Shown here: piece by piece, positions 1 through 6,987 of the stretch
Position numbering within the stretch: position 1 is the stretch's first letter
How the letters are laid out: each line of letters begins with the position of its first letter
Assembly (NCBI GenBank): GCA_002325785.1
Contig: DCSU01000056.1
Span: forward strand, 1-7,821
Reading direction: 5' to 3'
Length of the DNA: 7,821 nucleotides
Origin: Bacteroidales bacterium UBA1458
GTDB lineage: Bacteria; Bacteroidota; Bacteroidia; Bacteroidales; VadinHA17
Program-made: the position numbers and the translations under genes
Notes under the pieces: generated by a model
Seen by the model: the letters and a program-made list of their open reading frames with translations, nothing else
Databases searched by the model: none
What the model was told of the DNA's origin: nothing

Positions 1-1097
1 TCGCCCGGCAGGCCAGCCACCCGGTAAGGGATTCTGCCGGCCATATCGAGGGCTTCGGCCAGTGTCGCCAATCCTTTCGAGGCCAGTGTCTCCACGCAGT
101 GCAGCAGCGACTTGCCTGATCCGGCCAGCATATCCGGGTTCCCTCTCATATGTAGCTTCCCTGCTCTGGTGAGGGTTACCTCCCCTCCTATGTGTGTGTT
201 GTAGTCTCCCGGCGGCATCCCGGTAAGGCCGGTGGCATCGCTCACCAGGATCATCCGGCCCGGTTTCGTCCTCATGAATACCTTCATCAACGCGTCAGGG
301 AGATGAAAGCCGTCGGATATCATGGTTGCAAACAGTTCATCCGCGGCAAGCTGTTCCCATATGTAGTTTTTGTGCCTGGGAAGCATCTGATGCGATCCGT
401 TGCCCAGGTGAGTAGAGAGGGTAGCACCGGCTGCCACGGCCTCCCTTATCTGTTCGGGTGTGGCTGCAGTATGGCCTATGGCCACTGTCACACCGCTCTC
501 TGATGCCCGCCTTATAAAATCAGCAGCACCTGGCCATTCAGGTGAGAGGGTAATGATGTGTATCATACCCCCGCATGCCTCCTGCCACTGGCAGAAAAGA
601 TCCCAGTCGGGCGGCAGCACATGCTCAGCCGGATGTGCTCCCCGGGCGCCAGCCTCAGGAGAGATGAAGGGTCCCTCAAGATGTATGCCTCCCACAGCCG
701 CTGCGGCCACCGGAAACAAGCGACGGGCTTCGGCTATGGCACGCACATACCTGAGTATGTTCTCACGGCTGTTGGTGATGATGGTCGGGAAAAAGGTGGT
801 TACCCCTTCGCTCCACAGCCTGCCGGAGATGTCCCTTACCGTTTCGGGAAGGAGCGGATCGGTGTTGAGATCATATCCGGCATAACCGTTGACCTGAAGA
901 TCAGTCAGTCCGGGGGCAATCAGGTAATCTGAAAACCTTCCGTCGGAGGAGGCTTCAGCGCTTTTTTCAGCAGTCTCCCCGATGGCTTTTTCAGTGACCT
1001 CCCTGATGCTTGCAATAACACCGCCTGCAAGTTCCACCCTTACCGGTTCCCCGCTCAGATAACTGCGTCCGAATATAACCGTTTCGCTTGTAGCCAT
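1..1097 (-). CDS. nagA: N-acetylglucosamine-6-phosphate deacetylase, 3' end cut by window
   Basis: Cytoplasmic amidohydrolase that removes acetate from GlcNAc-6-P to give glucosamine-6-P, the substrate of the NagB-like protein at the head of the operon. I translated the reverse strand from the ATG at 1095-1097 and found 365 codons with no stop before the window edge; the family is usually about 380 residues, so only a short C-terminus is missing. Visible motifs are PGLTDLQVNGYAG (62-74), which has the Q-x-N form seen in E. coli NagA in place of the usual HxH, then HLEGPF (metal ligand E141), IGHTAAT (H209), THLGNG (H230), SDGFHLP (H265) and VSDAT (catalytic D287). The loop HLGNGSHQMLPRH at 230-242 differs from the E. 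coli THLYNAMP form. No Shine-Dalgarno precedes the start, which lies 15 bases after the symporter stop. The family call is firm; activity on GalNAc-6-P cannot be excluded. Confidence 0.93.
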   Translation of the reverse strand, partial: MATSETVIFGRSYLSGEPVRVELAGGVIASIREVTEKAIGETAEKSAEASSDGRFSDYLIAPGLTDLQVNGYAGYDLNTDPLLPETVRDISGRLWSEGVTTFFPTIITNSRENILRYVRAIAEARRLFPVAAAAVGGIHLEGPFISPEAGARGAHPAEHVLPPDWDLFCQWQEACGGMIHIITLSPEWPGAADFIRRASESGVTVAIGHTAATPEQIREAVAAGATLSTHLGNGSHQMLPRHKNYIWEQLAADELFATMISDGFHLPDALMKVFMRTKPGRMILVSDATGLTGMPPGDYNTHIGGEVTLTRAGKLHMRGNPDMLAGSGKSLLHCVETLASKGLATLAEALDMAGRIPYRVAGLPG

Positions 1098-1112
1098 GTG
1101 ATAATGTTTTTT

Positions 1113-2579
1113 CTATTTCTTCAGTGACCTCATCAGTGTGTCAACACGCTCGGGCACCTCTCTCCTGATCAGCAATCCGGCTACAATATACAATATTAAT
1201 GAGGTAAAGAGCGGAATCCCTACCTCCAGTGCAAGTGATGCTCCCGGTATAAGTTTAACTATAATGAATGCGGCAATTCCAGAAATGATGGATATTATAG
1301 CTATCCGGCTGTCGCACCTGCGGAAGGCAGGCAACAGGCCCAGGATCATCGGTATGGAGATGGGGCCCAGAAGAGCTGCAAACCAAGAAACAATAAGTCC
1401 GAAAACACCTCCGAAACTCTCTGCATTGATGGCGATAATGATCGTCAGTACGGTGAAGGAAAAGGTTGATATCCTGGCGAAGAGCAATATTTTCTTCCTG
1501 GGATAGTCAGCGAAGCCCTTGATGAAACGGGGAAGGATATCGCGTGTAATGACCGCTGAGATGGTGTTTGCATCCGAAGAGGTCATTGATAGGGTGTTTG
1601 TAAAGAGCGAAGCCATCACGAGGCCTACCAGACCTGCCGGCAGGAACTTGATGGCGAGCATCCCGTAAGAACGCGTCGGGTCTTCCAGGTCAGGGAGGAA
1701 CAGTGGAGCAGCGAACATGGGGAAGAAAAGCACTATAGGCCACAACAGGTAAAGGATTGATGATAGCGTGGCTGCCTTTTTGGCCACCTGCCCCGACGAA
1801 GAGGCGATGAAGCGGGTTGCCAGGTGCCATGTACCACCACTGTAACTGAAAAAGTCAATGATCACCATGGCTATCAGAAACTGCCAGGTGTAGGGATCAC
1901 TGAAGGCAGCCGAATGCGAATCAGGAAGCCTGTCCCACAGCGTCAGGAACCCTGCAGCGCCGTCGCCCAGGTTTGTCAGTACGATCACGAACATTGTTAT
2001 CCCGGCAATAAGCTGCACAATGAACTGGGCAAAGTCGTTCACCACATCAGCCCACAGGCCCCCCAGCGTACTGTAGATGAGAGAGACAGAGCCGGCGAGG
2101 AGGATACCGGTCAGGAATGAGGTTCCGGCGAAGATATTCAGGAGAATGGCTATAGCAGCCCATTTGGCTCCCACGTCAAAGATTTTTATGACGACACCCG
2201 ACCAGGCTATTAGCTGTTGGGTATTAAGATTGTACCGGGTAAGGAGGTACTCGGTGGGCGACTGTATGCCGGTGGCAATCCGCAACCGGGCCCAGCGTGG
2301 AGCCACAAGATGCGCCCCCAGAAAGGTGGCAGCGGCAACAGCGCATGCCCACCAGATATAAATCGTCAGGCCGTTGGTGTAGGCGATCCCTGCATAGGCA
2401 ACGAATACTGCACCGCTGTATCCTGATACGTGGTGAGATACGCCCGAGAGCCACCACGGCAGCTTGCCGCCGGCGGTGAAGAAATCGGCTGAGTTGTTGA
2501 CCCTCCGGTATGCCCAGAAGCCTACAGAAATTAGCAACAAAAAATAGAATGCGAGTACTATCCAGTCTATCAGCTGCAT
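1113..2579 (-). CDS. Sodium:solute symporter (SSS family), putative amino sugar importer
   Basis: Inner-membrane transporter of the SSS/SLC5 family, which couples uptake of sugars, sialic acids or other small solutes to sodium entry. The 488-residue product has about 13 hydrophobic segments, starting at residues 5-24, which fits the family length and topology. The motif LGGLWADVVNDFAQF (172-186) matches the conserved SSS region after the fifth helix. The Ser/Thr-rich stretch SMTSSDANTISAVITRDI (331-348) matches the later region that carries sodium-site hydroxyl residues. The C-terminus ends in a basic cytoplasmic tail. The start at 2577-2579 is 10 bases past the esterase stop, without a clear ribosome binding site. 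The substrate cannot be read from sequence. Its place between secreted glycan enzymes and nagA suggests free GlcNAc, another HexNAc or a short oligosaccharide. Because SSS carriers do not phosphorylate their cargo, a separate kinase would be needed. Confidence 0.9.
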   Translation of the reverse strand: MQLIDWIVLAFYFLLLISVGFWAYRRVNNSADFFTAGGKLPWWLSGVSHHVSGYSGAVFVAYAGIAYTNGLTIYIWWACAVAAATFLGAHLVAPRWARLRIATGIQSPTEYLLTRYNLNTQQLIAWSGVVIKIFDVGAKWAAIAILLNIFAGTSFLTGILLAGSVSLIYSTLGGLWADVVNDFAQFIVQLIAGITMFVIVLTNLGDGAAGFLTLWDRLPDSHSAAFSDPYTWQFLIAMVIIDFFSYSGGTWHLATRFIASSSGQVAKKAATLSSILYLLWPIVLFFPMFAAPLFLPDLEDPTRSYGMLAIKFLPAGLVGLVMASLFTNTLSMTSSDANTISAVITRDILPRFIKGFADYPRKKILLFARISTFSFTVLTIIIAINAESFGGVFGLIVSWFAALLGPISIPMILGLLPAFRRCDSRIAIISIISGIAAFIIVKLIPGASLALEVGIPLFTSLILYIVAGLLIRREVPERVDTLMRSLKK

Positions 2580-2589
2580 GTCGGTGGTT

Positions 2590-3423
2590 TTACTTGTTTA
2601 TGTTATGATTGAGTGACAGCCAGGCGGAAGCATACCTCCTCCCCATGATACGCTGCGACCGGGAATCAAAATGCACGTTGTCATCCTTTGCCTTGAGGCC
2701 GAATGAGCGAACCAGAGCTATGTCCGTATCTTCCCGCGATACTTCGAGGAGGATGTCATTCAGAATCATGTATTCCTGCCTGTTCTTCTCAACACCCGGG
2801 AATATGCCAAGCTCACCGGCTATTATCGGGAGATCATCATTCGCTGCCACCCCTCTGAAGTAATCAAAGAGGAGTGTCAGGTCATCCTTGTATCGGGGCA
2901 GTTTCGCGGCAGTGGCATCGGCTTCCCCCTGGTGCCAGATGATGCCTTTGACCGTTCCGTACTCTTTGGCCCATAGCAGCTTGTCAGTGAAGTTGCTCTT
3001 TAATCTTACACCGTTGTAGAGCGAATCACTGAGCCAGTTGCCGACTGAACTGCCGCCAACGGCACAGGGTATAAGACCAATATAAATGTTATCGTCAAGT
3101 TCCTCAATCAAAGCCCTGGCAAACGCCAGTCCCGGTCCCAGGCCGGTGAGCGCCGGCTGGTATTGCTGCAGGGGCTCCTTTGCCACCACCCAGCGTTTAT
3201 CCGGAGTGACCGAAAAGATACGTGGATGAGGCACTGTGTCGTTCGGCTCAACAACGCCCCGGCCTGCCATATTCGACTGTCCGGCAAGCACAAAAAGCCA
3301 GACCTTCTCCCTTGGGGGCATGACATCAACGTACTCCAGGCGCCGGGGAAAAAACCTGGTACGTTCATCCTGGACCATTGCGGCAGATAAAGCGAAGAAC
3401 GCTGCCAGCAACAAAAACCGCAT
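2590..3423 (-). CDS. Secreted SASA/CE6-type carbohydrate esterase
   Basis: SGNH-fold esterase of the sialate O-acetylesterase (SASA, DUF303)/CE6 group, which removes O-acetyl groups from sugars. From the chosen start the protein has 277 residues. It opens with a signal peptide (MRFLLLAAFFALSAAM) and a likely cleavage near residue 15. Catalytic blocks are AGQSNMAGRG with nucleophile S50, CAVGGSS (120-126), WHQGEAD (163-169), and DNVHFD (248-253) with the Asp/His pair of the triad. I chose the ATG at 3421-3423 because GGGAGG lies 7 bases upstream and the signal peptide then begins directly. An in-frame ATG at 3436-3438 is a possible alternative, and one at 3469-3471 would overlap the GH20 gene and add a poor N-terminus. 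In this operon it probably deacetylates the polymer or its fragments outside the cytoplasm. Whether the substrate is a HexNAc glycan, xylan or sialic acid cannot be told. Confidence 0.88.
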   Translation of the reverse strand: MRFLLLAAFFALSAAMVQDERTRFFPRRLEYVDVMPPREKVWLFVLAGQSNMAGRGVVEPNDTVPHPRIFSVTPDKRWVVAKEPLQQYQPALTGLGPGLAFARALIEELDDNIYIGLIPCAVGGSSVGNWLSDSLYNGVRLKSNFTDKLLWAKEYGTVKGIIWHQGEADATAAKLPRYKDDLTLLFDYFRGVAANDDLPIIAGELGIFPGVEKNRQEYMILNDILLEVSREDTDIALVRSFGLKAKDDNVHFDSRSQRIMGRRYASAWLSLNHNINK

Positions 3424-3430
3424 CAGCCTG

Positions 3431-3436
3431 CCTCCC
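3431..3436 (-). promoter_or_regulatory. Shine-Dalgarno that supports the esterase start
   Basis: On the minus strand GGGAGG is followed by seven bases and then ATG at 3421-3423. It is the only strong Shine-Dalgarno found at the start sites of this operon and favours the downstream start, which also gives a clean signal peptide. It overlaps the alternative ATG at 3436-3438 by one base. Confidence 0.5.
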
Positions 3437-3439
3437 ATT

Positions 3440-5020
3440 TTAAAATGTCCTGTTTCCGGTGAGCCTCTCATGAAGCAGAATCAGTTTCCGGTTCCTTATC
3501 AAATTCTGTTCGGCAATCTCCGTATCATATATAAAACCTTTGTTAAGCCTGGCAAACCTCCTGTCAAGAGTCTTTGATTCTTTGATAAGATTTTCCAGGT
3601 CTGCGACAATACTTCCCCTGTCATCAATTGTAAAACCGGGCGAATTGAAGCGGGCTTCAGCCTCCTTGAACGCCAGATAATGTTCCCTGATGTCAAGCAT
3701 CAGTCTCAGATGTTCAAACTCATCTTTGTTCCTCACCGGCTTAAGGGTATTCATCTTCGCAACGGCTGCGGCTACGGTTTCCAGCATGGCGCTGATTGAT
3801 GGAGAGGTGGCAGGTTTGCCGTTTACAATGAGTTCAGGAGGGATGGTGAGTGTCTCCCATAAAAGCTCTCCCTGAGCCTCTGTCAGGCCGAAGCGTTCAC
3901 CGGCATATTTGACAACAAAATCATGGGGATCAATCGGTTCAAGCTGGTTAAGAGCCTGTGCATAGGATGCCAGAAGGATCCTGAAACCGGAAAGTGGATA
4001 GGTGTTGCGTATCTGCTCCAGCTCCATCACCTCATAGTTGACGTCCCACAGGAAGCCATACAGTCCGGAGGTGGACCATGAAGTCATCACCACGCCTGTA
4101 TATCCTGCCTCCCGTGCGTACGGTATGAAGTCGCGCTGGTTGTCAAAGTGCTTCTCCCAGCAGGTGAGGTAAGCGTTGTCCGGATGGCTTCTGATAGCCG
4201 GAGAACCCCAGAATTCAAATCCCTGCTCCTGAAGGGCAGTGATGTCACCAAAGTAATTAGTCTTCCAGCCGTAGTTCCAGTCTATGAATATGGTCTCATC
4301 AGGCATCTCCCCGGCAGCCTCAGGATACTTGAGAAGTATATCAGCCCACATCACCGGCTTCTTTCCCAGGCTTATGATGATGTCACACATCATCTTCATG
4401 TAGTCAACAAAGAGCTTGGATTTGCCTTCGGTGGCAGCCTTGAGGGAGCAATCTGGACAGTGTCCCAGAAGGTATGTCTCATCGCCGCCGATATGAATGT
4501 AATCCGACTTATGCATTGAGGCCATATCGGCAAAAAGGTCTGCAAACAGAAGACTGTCAGCCTCTGCCTCCATTGGACACAGCTGAGATATATCCTTGCG
4601 GTCCTCCTTCAGGGCGCTATACCGGTCATGCCTCAAAATATATTCAACATGTCCGAAGCACTGCTGCAGCGGTATGACATCTATTCCCCTCTCCTCACAA
4701 TAGTCAATGAATGAAGCGATCTCCTCCCTTGTGTAGGCCAGCTCGTTAGAGATGGTTGCGTTATTAAGGTAAGGGTATGATGCCTCCCACTCCATCACAA
4801 GAGTGTTTATACCAAATCCGGCAAGTTCGTCTGCCAGGGCCATGAGAGCCGGCATGGTCATGACCTGAATACGCATATCAACATGAAATCCTCTTACTCC
4901 GAACTGACTCCCTGTCATCTGCAGGGGAGTCTGCTCAGCCGGTGTACCCGGTGCGGAATTCCGGCAACCTGCAAGAATAATCAGCACCACCGGAATAATA
5001 TAGATCGCTTTTATGCCCAT
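3440..5020 (-). CDS. Lipoprotein GH20 beta-N-acetylhexosaminidase, HexD-like
   Basis: Glycoside hydrolase family 20 enzyme, expected to release terminal beta-linked GlcNAc or GalNAc by substrate-assisted catalysis. The N-terminus is a lipoprotein signal ending in the lipobox LAGC with C19, so the protein is probably anchored to a membrane outside the cytoplasm. The catalytic barrel begins near RGFHVDMR (43-50) with no preceding GH20b domain. The key motif HIGGDET holds the catalytic pair D180-E181, followed by LLGHCPDC with a CxxC at 188-191. Later segments are KKPVMWADIL (220-229), DWNYGW (247-252) and VMTSWSTSGLYG (311-322). This layout resembles the HexD/exo-N-acetylgalactosaminidase branch more than chitobiases. 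Residues from about 330 on look mainly helical and have no motif I recognise. The gene starts 41 bases after the lyase stop and ends 16 bases before the esterase start. GlcNAc versus GalNAc preference is open. Confidence 0.88.
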   Translation of the reverse strand: MGIKAIYIIPVVLIILAGCRNSAPGTPAEQTPLQMTGSQFGVRGFHVDMRIQVMTMPALMALADELAGFGINTLVMEWEASYPYLNNATISNELAYTREEIASFIDYCEERGIDVIPLQQCFGHVEYILRHDRYSALKEDRKDISQLCPMEAEADSLLFADLFADMASMHKSDYIHIGGDETYLLGHCPDCSLKAATEGKSKLFVDYMKMMCDIIISLGKKPVMWADILLKYPEAAGEMPDETIFIDWNYGWKTNYFGDITALQEQGFEFWGSPAIRSHPDNAYLTCWEKHFDNQRDFIPYAREAGYTGVVMTSWSTSGLYGFLWDVNYEVMELEQIRNTYPLSGFRILLASYAQALNQLEPIDPHDFVVKYAGERFGLTEAQGELLWETLTIPPELIVNGKPATSPSISAMLETVAAAVAKMNTLKPVRNKDEFEHLRLMLDIREHYLAFKEAEARFNSPGFTIDDRGSIVADLENLIKESKTLDRRFARLNKGFIYDTEIAEQNLIRNRKLILLHERLTGNRTF

Positions 5021-5028
5021 CTGCTTTA

Positions 5029-5056
5029 ATGATTAAAATTCACCTCAATTAATCAT
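5029..5056. repeat. Perfect 8-bp inverted repeat upstream of the GH20 start
   Basis: On the plus strand ATGATTAA (5029-5036) and TTAATCAT (5049-5056) are exact reverse complements separated by 12 bases, with centres 20 bases apart, or about two helical turns. The repeat fills most of the 41-base lyase-GH20 gap, the longest in the operon, and ends 9 bases from the GH20 start. The same 8-mer recurs upstream of nagB. It could be an operator for a dimeric regulator or an AU-rich RNA hairpin. There is no T-tract that would make it a terminator, and no clear promoter was seen. Confidence 0.4.
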
Positions 5057-5061
5057 ACCGA

Positions 5062-6969
5062 TTATTTTACCAGGGTGACACCTCTGTCTGAGATTGAAAG
5101 CCTGCACTTGCTGCCATCACCTCCCCTTACGTTGATGAGGATACTCTCCCTCTTTTTACTGATTTTCACCTTCGGTGTGCCGGTTTCTCCTGTCGATGGA
5201 ACGACAATCAGGTGTGAACGAACGGTGCCTGTGCCTTTAACCATGAATGAAGCCACCGGTGCCTCCCTGCTGATGCCGCTGATGCTTACCAGGCCGGTGG
5301 AAAGTCCTATCTCATTTATCAGTTCCTTGTCTGCAGCTAACACCTCTGTTACACTTTTTGATTTTACTGTCAGCGCTTTCCGCGACTGGTCAACAGTGAC
5401 CGATGACGGCGGGAAATGGAGCAGTATTTCATAATTATGTTCACCTTCAGCTTCAAAGGTATCACTTATGACAGCAACGGAGTCGCTGACAATGGTAATT
5501 GCCCGTGTCCACCGGACAGATGAGTTGGTCACCTCCTCCGGTGGTGAGATCATTGCCATGTATGACAGGTCTTGGTCCGGCTCCCACGATGTAATCCTGT
5601 TGGGTGTCTCTCTTCGGGGCACCCAGAGCAGCCTTGATGACGTGGCGGTCTCAGTGAGGCCATCGATCACAACCGTATTATGGGCCCTGGTTGTCCTGTA
5701 CCACGACACCAGTGCCGGGTCATCATAGTTGCAGCATCCGCTCTCAATAATCAGCGGGGCACCGGCGTGCCACATCTCGAAGCCCAGCCTTCCGGCATGG
5801 GCATGTGCTCCTATGACGGAGGCAGGATTGGCAAGCAGATACCATCCGATTTGATCCTTGTCCCTCATCACCGCCACCTGGGTGTCAGGGAAATAAACCG
5901 ACTCTCTCTTTCCAATCAGAGCCATGGCACCAAGGATTTCATTCACTGTATCAATGGTAGGCTGCACTGGCATCTCGTAGGAGTCATTAACCTGCGGTAC
6001 CGTTCCATCAGGCCGTTCAACTGCAGAAAGGAATTGAACCATTTTGCGGAGCATCGGGAGCGAGTTCACAGGCGGCTCGAGGCCGTTGGCCGTGCAGAGA
6101 AGGAAGGCATCCCTGAAAAGATGTGTTTCAAACGGGTAATAACCGAACATCTGCTCCACGTTGCCACCATCGGCATAAAATGCCTTGTCAAGGTGATGGT
6201 TCAGTATGGTCACTGCCTTGCTCTGCAGCTGCGCGGCCTCATCCAGCATAGGGAAGAGAACACCGAGATAGAGCATAGCCAATGCGCCGTGCGACTGGTG
6301 ATTGAACTCATTCAGTTTAGCCTCTCCGAAACCGGTTATCAGGATATGAGCATGTTCCTTCAATGAATCAATGATGAGACTCTTCTCCTCAGAGGTCAGT
6401 CCCTTTTCTCCCAGGTAATAACACCATGAGAAATGTATTGAGCGCCATGCCACCTGCATGTCTCTCCAGTTATAGGTAGTGCGGTGCGAGTCAGGCAGGC
6501 GCGGATTATCGGCTATCCATTGCCTTATGATTCTCATCATATCGTCAAGATAGCTGCGGTCACCTGTCAGGTGATACATTCTGGCAAATGAAGGAAGGAA
6601 ATAGAATCTGTTCAGCCAGACACTCTTCTCGATCTCGGATTTTTCATATTTGGCCCAGCCAATTGGCTCGCCATAAACCTCCCTGATAAGTCCTCCCCTG
6701 ACGGCAGCCACTATTTTCTCATCCTCCTCAGAATGGATGAGTGCCATCTGAATGAATTTACCCCCCTGGTCCTTTGGTATGTATTCACCTATATTATACC
6801 TGGTTACATACTTCAGGAACGGGAAGATGGGCGAGTCTCCTGATACCGGGTTGAAGAAAAGCCGTTTAAAGGCATCTGCCGGTGCTGCATTAATAAATAG
6901 TCCCCCCAGCGCAACACCGGCCGTGCCTGTAACCATGTTTTTTAAGAATCTTCGTCTTCCTCTGCTCAT
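5062..6969 (-). CDS. Tat-exported heparinase II/III-like polysaccharide lyase
   Basis: Putative polysaccharide lyase with the heparinase II/III layout: an all-alpha toroid followed by a C-terminal beta-sandwich domain. Such enzymes cut uronate-containing polymers by beta-elimination. The 635-residue product starts with a twin-arginine signal, GRRRFLKN (4-11), a hydrophobic stretch and a likely cleavage after ADA (31-33). The toroid shows NEFNHQSHG (220-228) with the Asn-His pair typical of the fold, and YADGGNVEQMFGYY (265-278), matching the usual Y-x-DG...EQ...GY region. The sandwich shows AHAHAGRLGFEMW (388-400), ESGCCNY (409-415) and SWYRTTRAHNTVVIDG (422-437), with likely catalytic Y424. 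Where relatives normally have HxHxD, this protein has G393 at the Asp position. The start is 18 bases after the nagB stop. The substrate is unknown; the neighbours favour a HexNAc-uronate polymer, but alginate-like or other acidic glycans remain possible. Confidence 0.85.
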   Translation of the reverse strand: MSRGRRRFLKNMVTGTAGVALGGLFINAAPADAFKRLFFNPVSGDSPIFPFLKYVTRYNIGEYIPKDQGGKFIQMALIHSEEDEKIVAAVRGGLIREVYGEPIGWAKYEKSEIEKSVWLNRFYFLPSFARMYHLTGDRSYLDDMMRIIRQWIADNPRLPDSHRTTYNWRDMQVAWRSIHFSWCYYLGEKGLTSEEKSLIIDSLKEHAHILITGFGEAKLNEFNHQSHGALAMLYLGVLFPMLDEAAQLQSKAVTILNHHLDKAFYADGGNVEQMFGYYPFETHLFRDAFLLCTANGLEPPVNSLPMLRKMVQFLSAVERPDGTVPQVNDSYEMPVQPTIDTVNEILGAMALIGKRESVYFPDTQVAVMRDKDQIGWYLLANPASVIGAHAHAGRLGFEMWHAGAPLIIESGCCNYDDPALVSWYRTTRAHNTVVIDGLTETATSSRLLWVPRRETPNRITSWEPDQDLSYMAMISPPEEVTNSSVRWTRAITIVSDSVAVISDTFEAEGEHNYEILLHFPPSSVTVDQSRKALTVKSKSVTEVLAADKELINEIGLSTGLVSISGISREAPVASFMVKGTGTVRSHLIVVPSTGETGTPKVKISKKRESILINVRGGDGSKCRLSISDRGVTLVK

Positions 6970-6987
6970 TCTTTAAACATAACACTT

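Noticed and set aside
192..932. Three overlapping plus-strand frames
   Set aside because: The opposite strand encodes an uninterrupted NagA with all active-site motifs; the plus-strand products show no family motif.
5021..5061. Terminator between the lyase and GH20 genes
   Set aside because: The inverted repeat is AT-rich with a 12-base loop and no following T-tract, and the genes otherwise look co-transcribed.
5680..6366. Long plus-strand open frame of 228 codons
   Set aside because: It lies wholly antisense to the well-supported lyase gene, has no recognisable domain, and is rich in His/Arg/Gln runs typical of a shadow frame.
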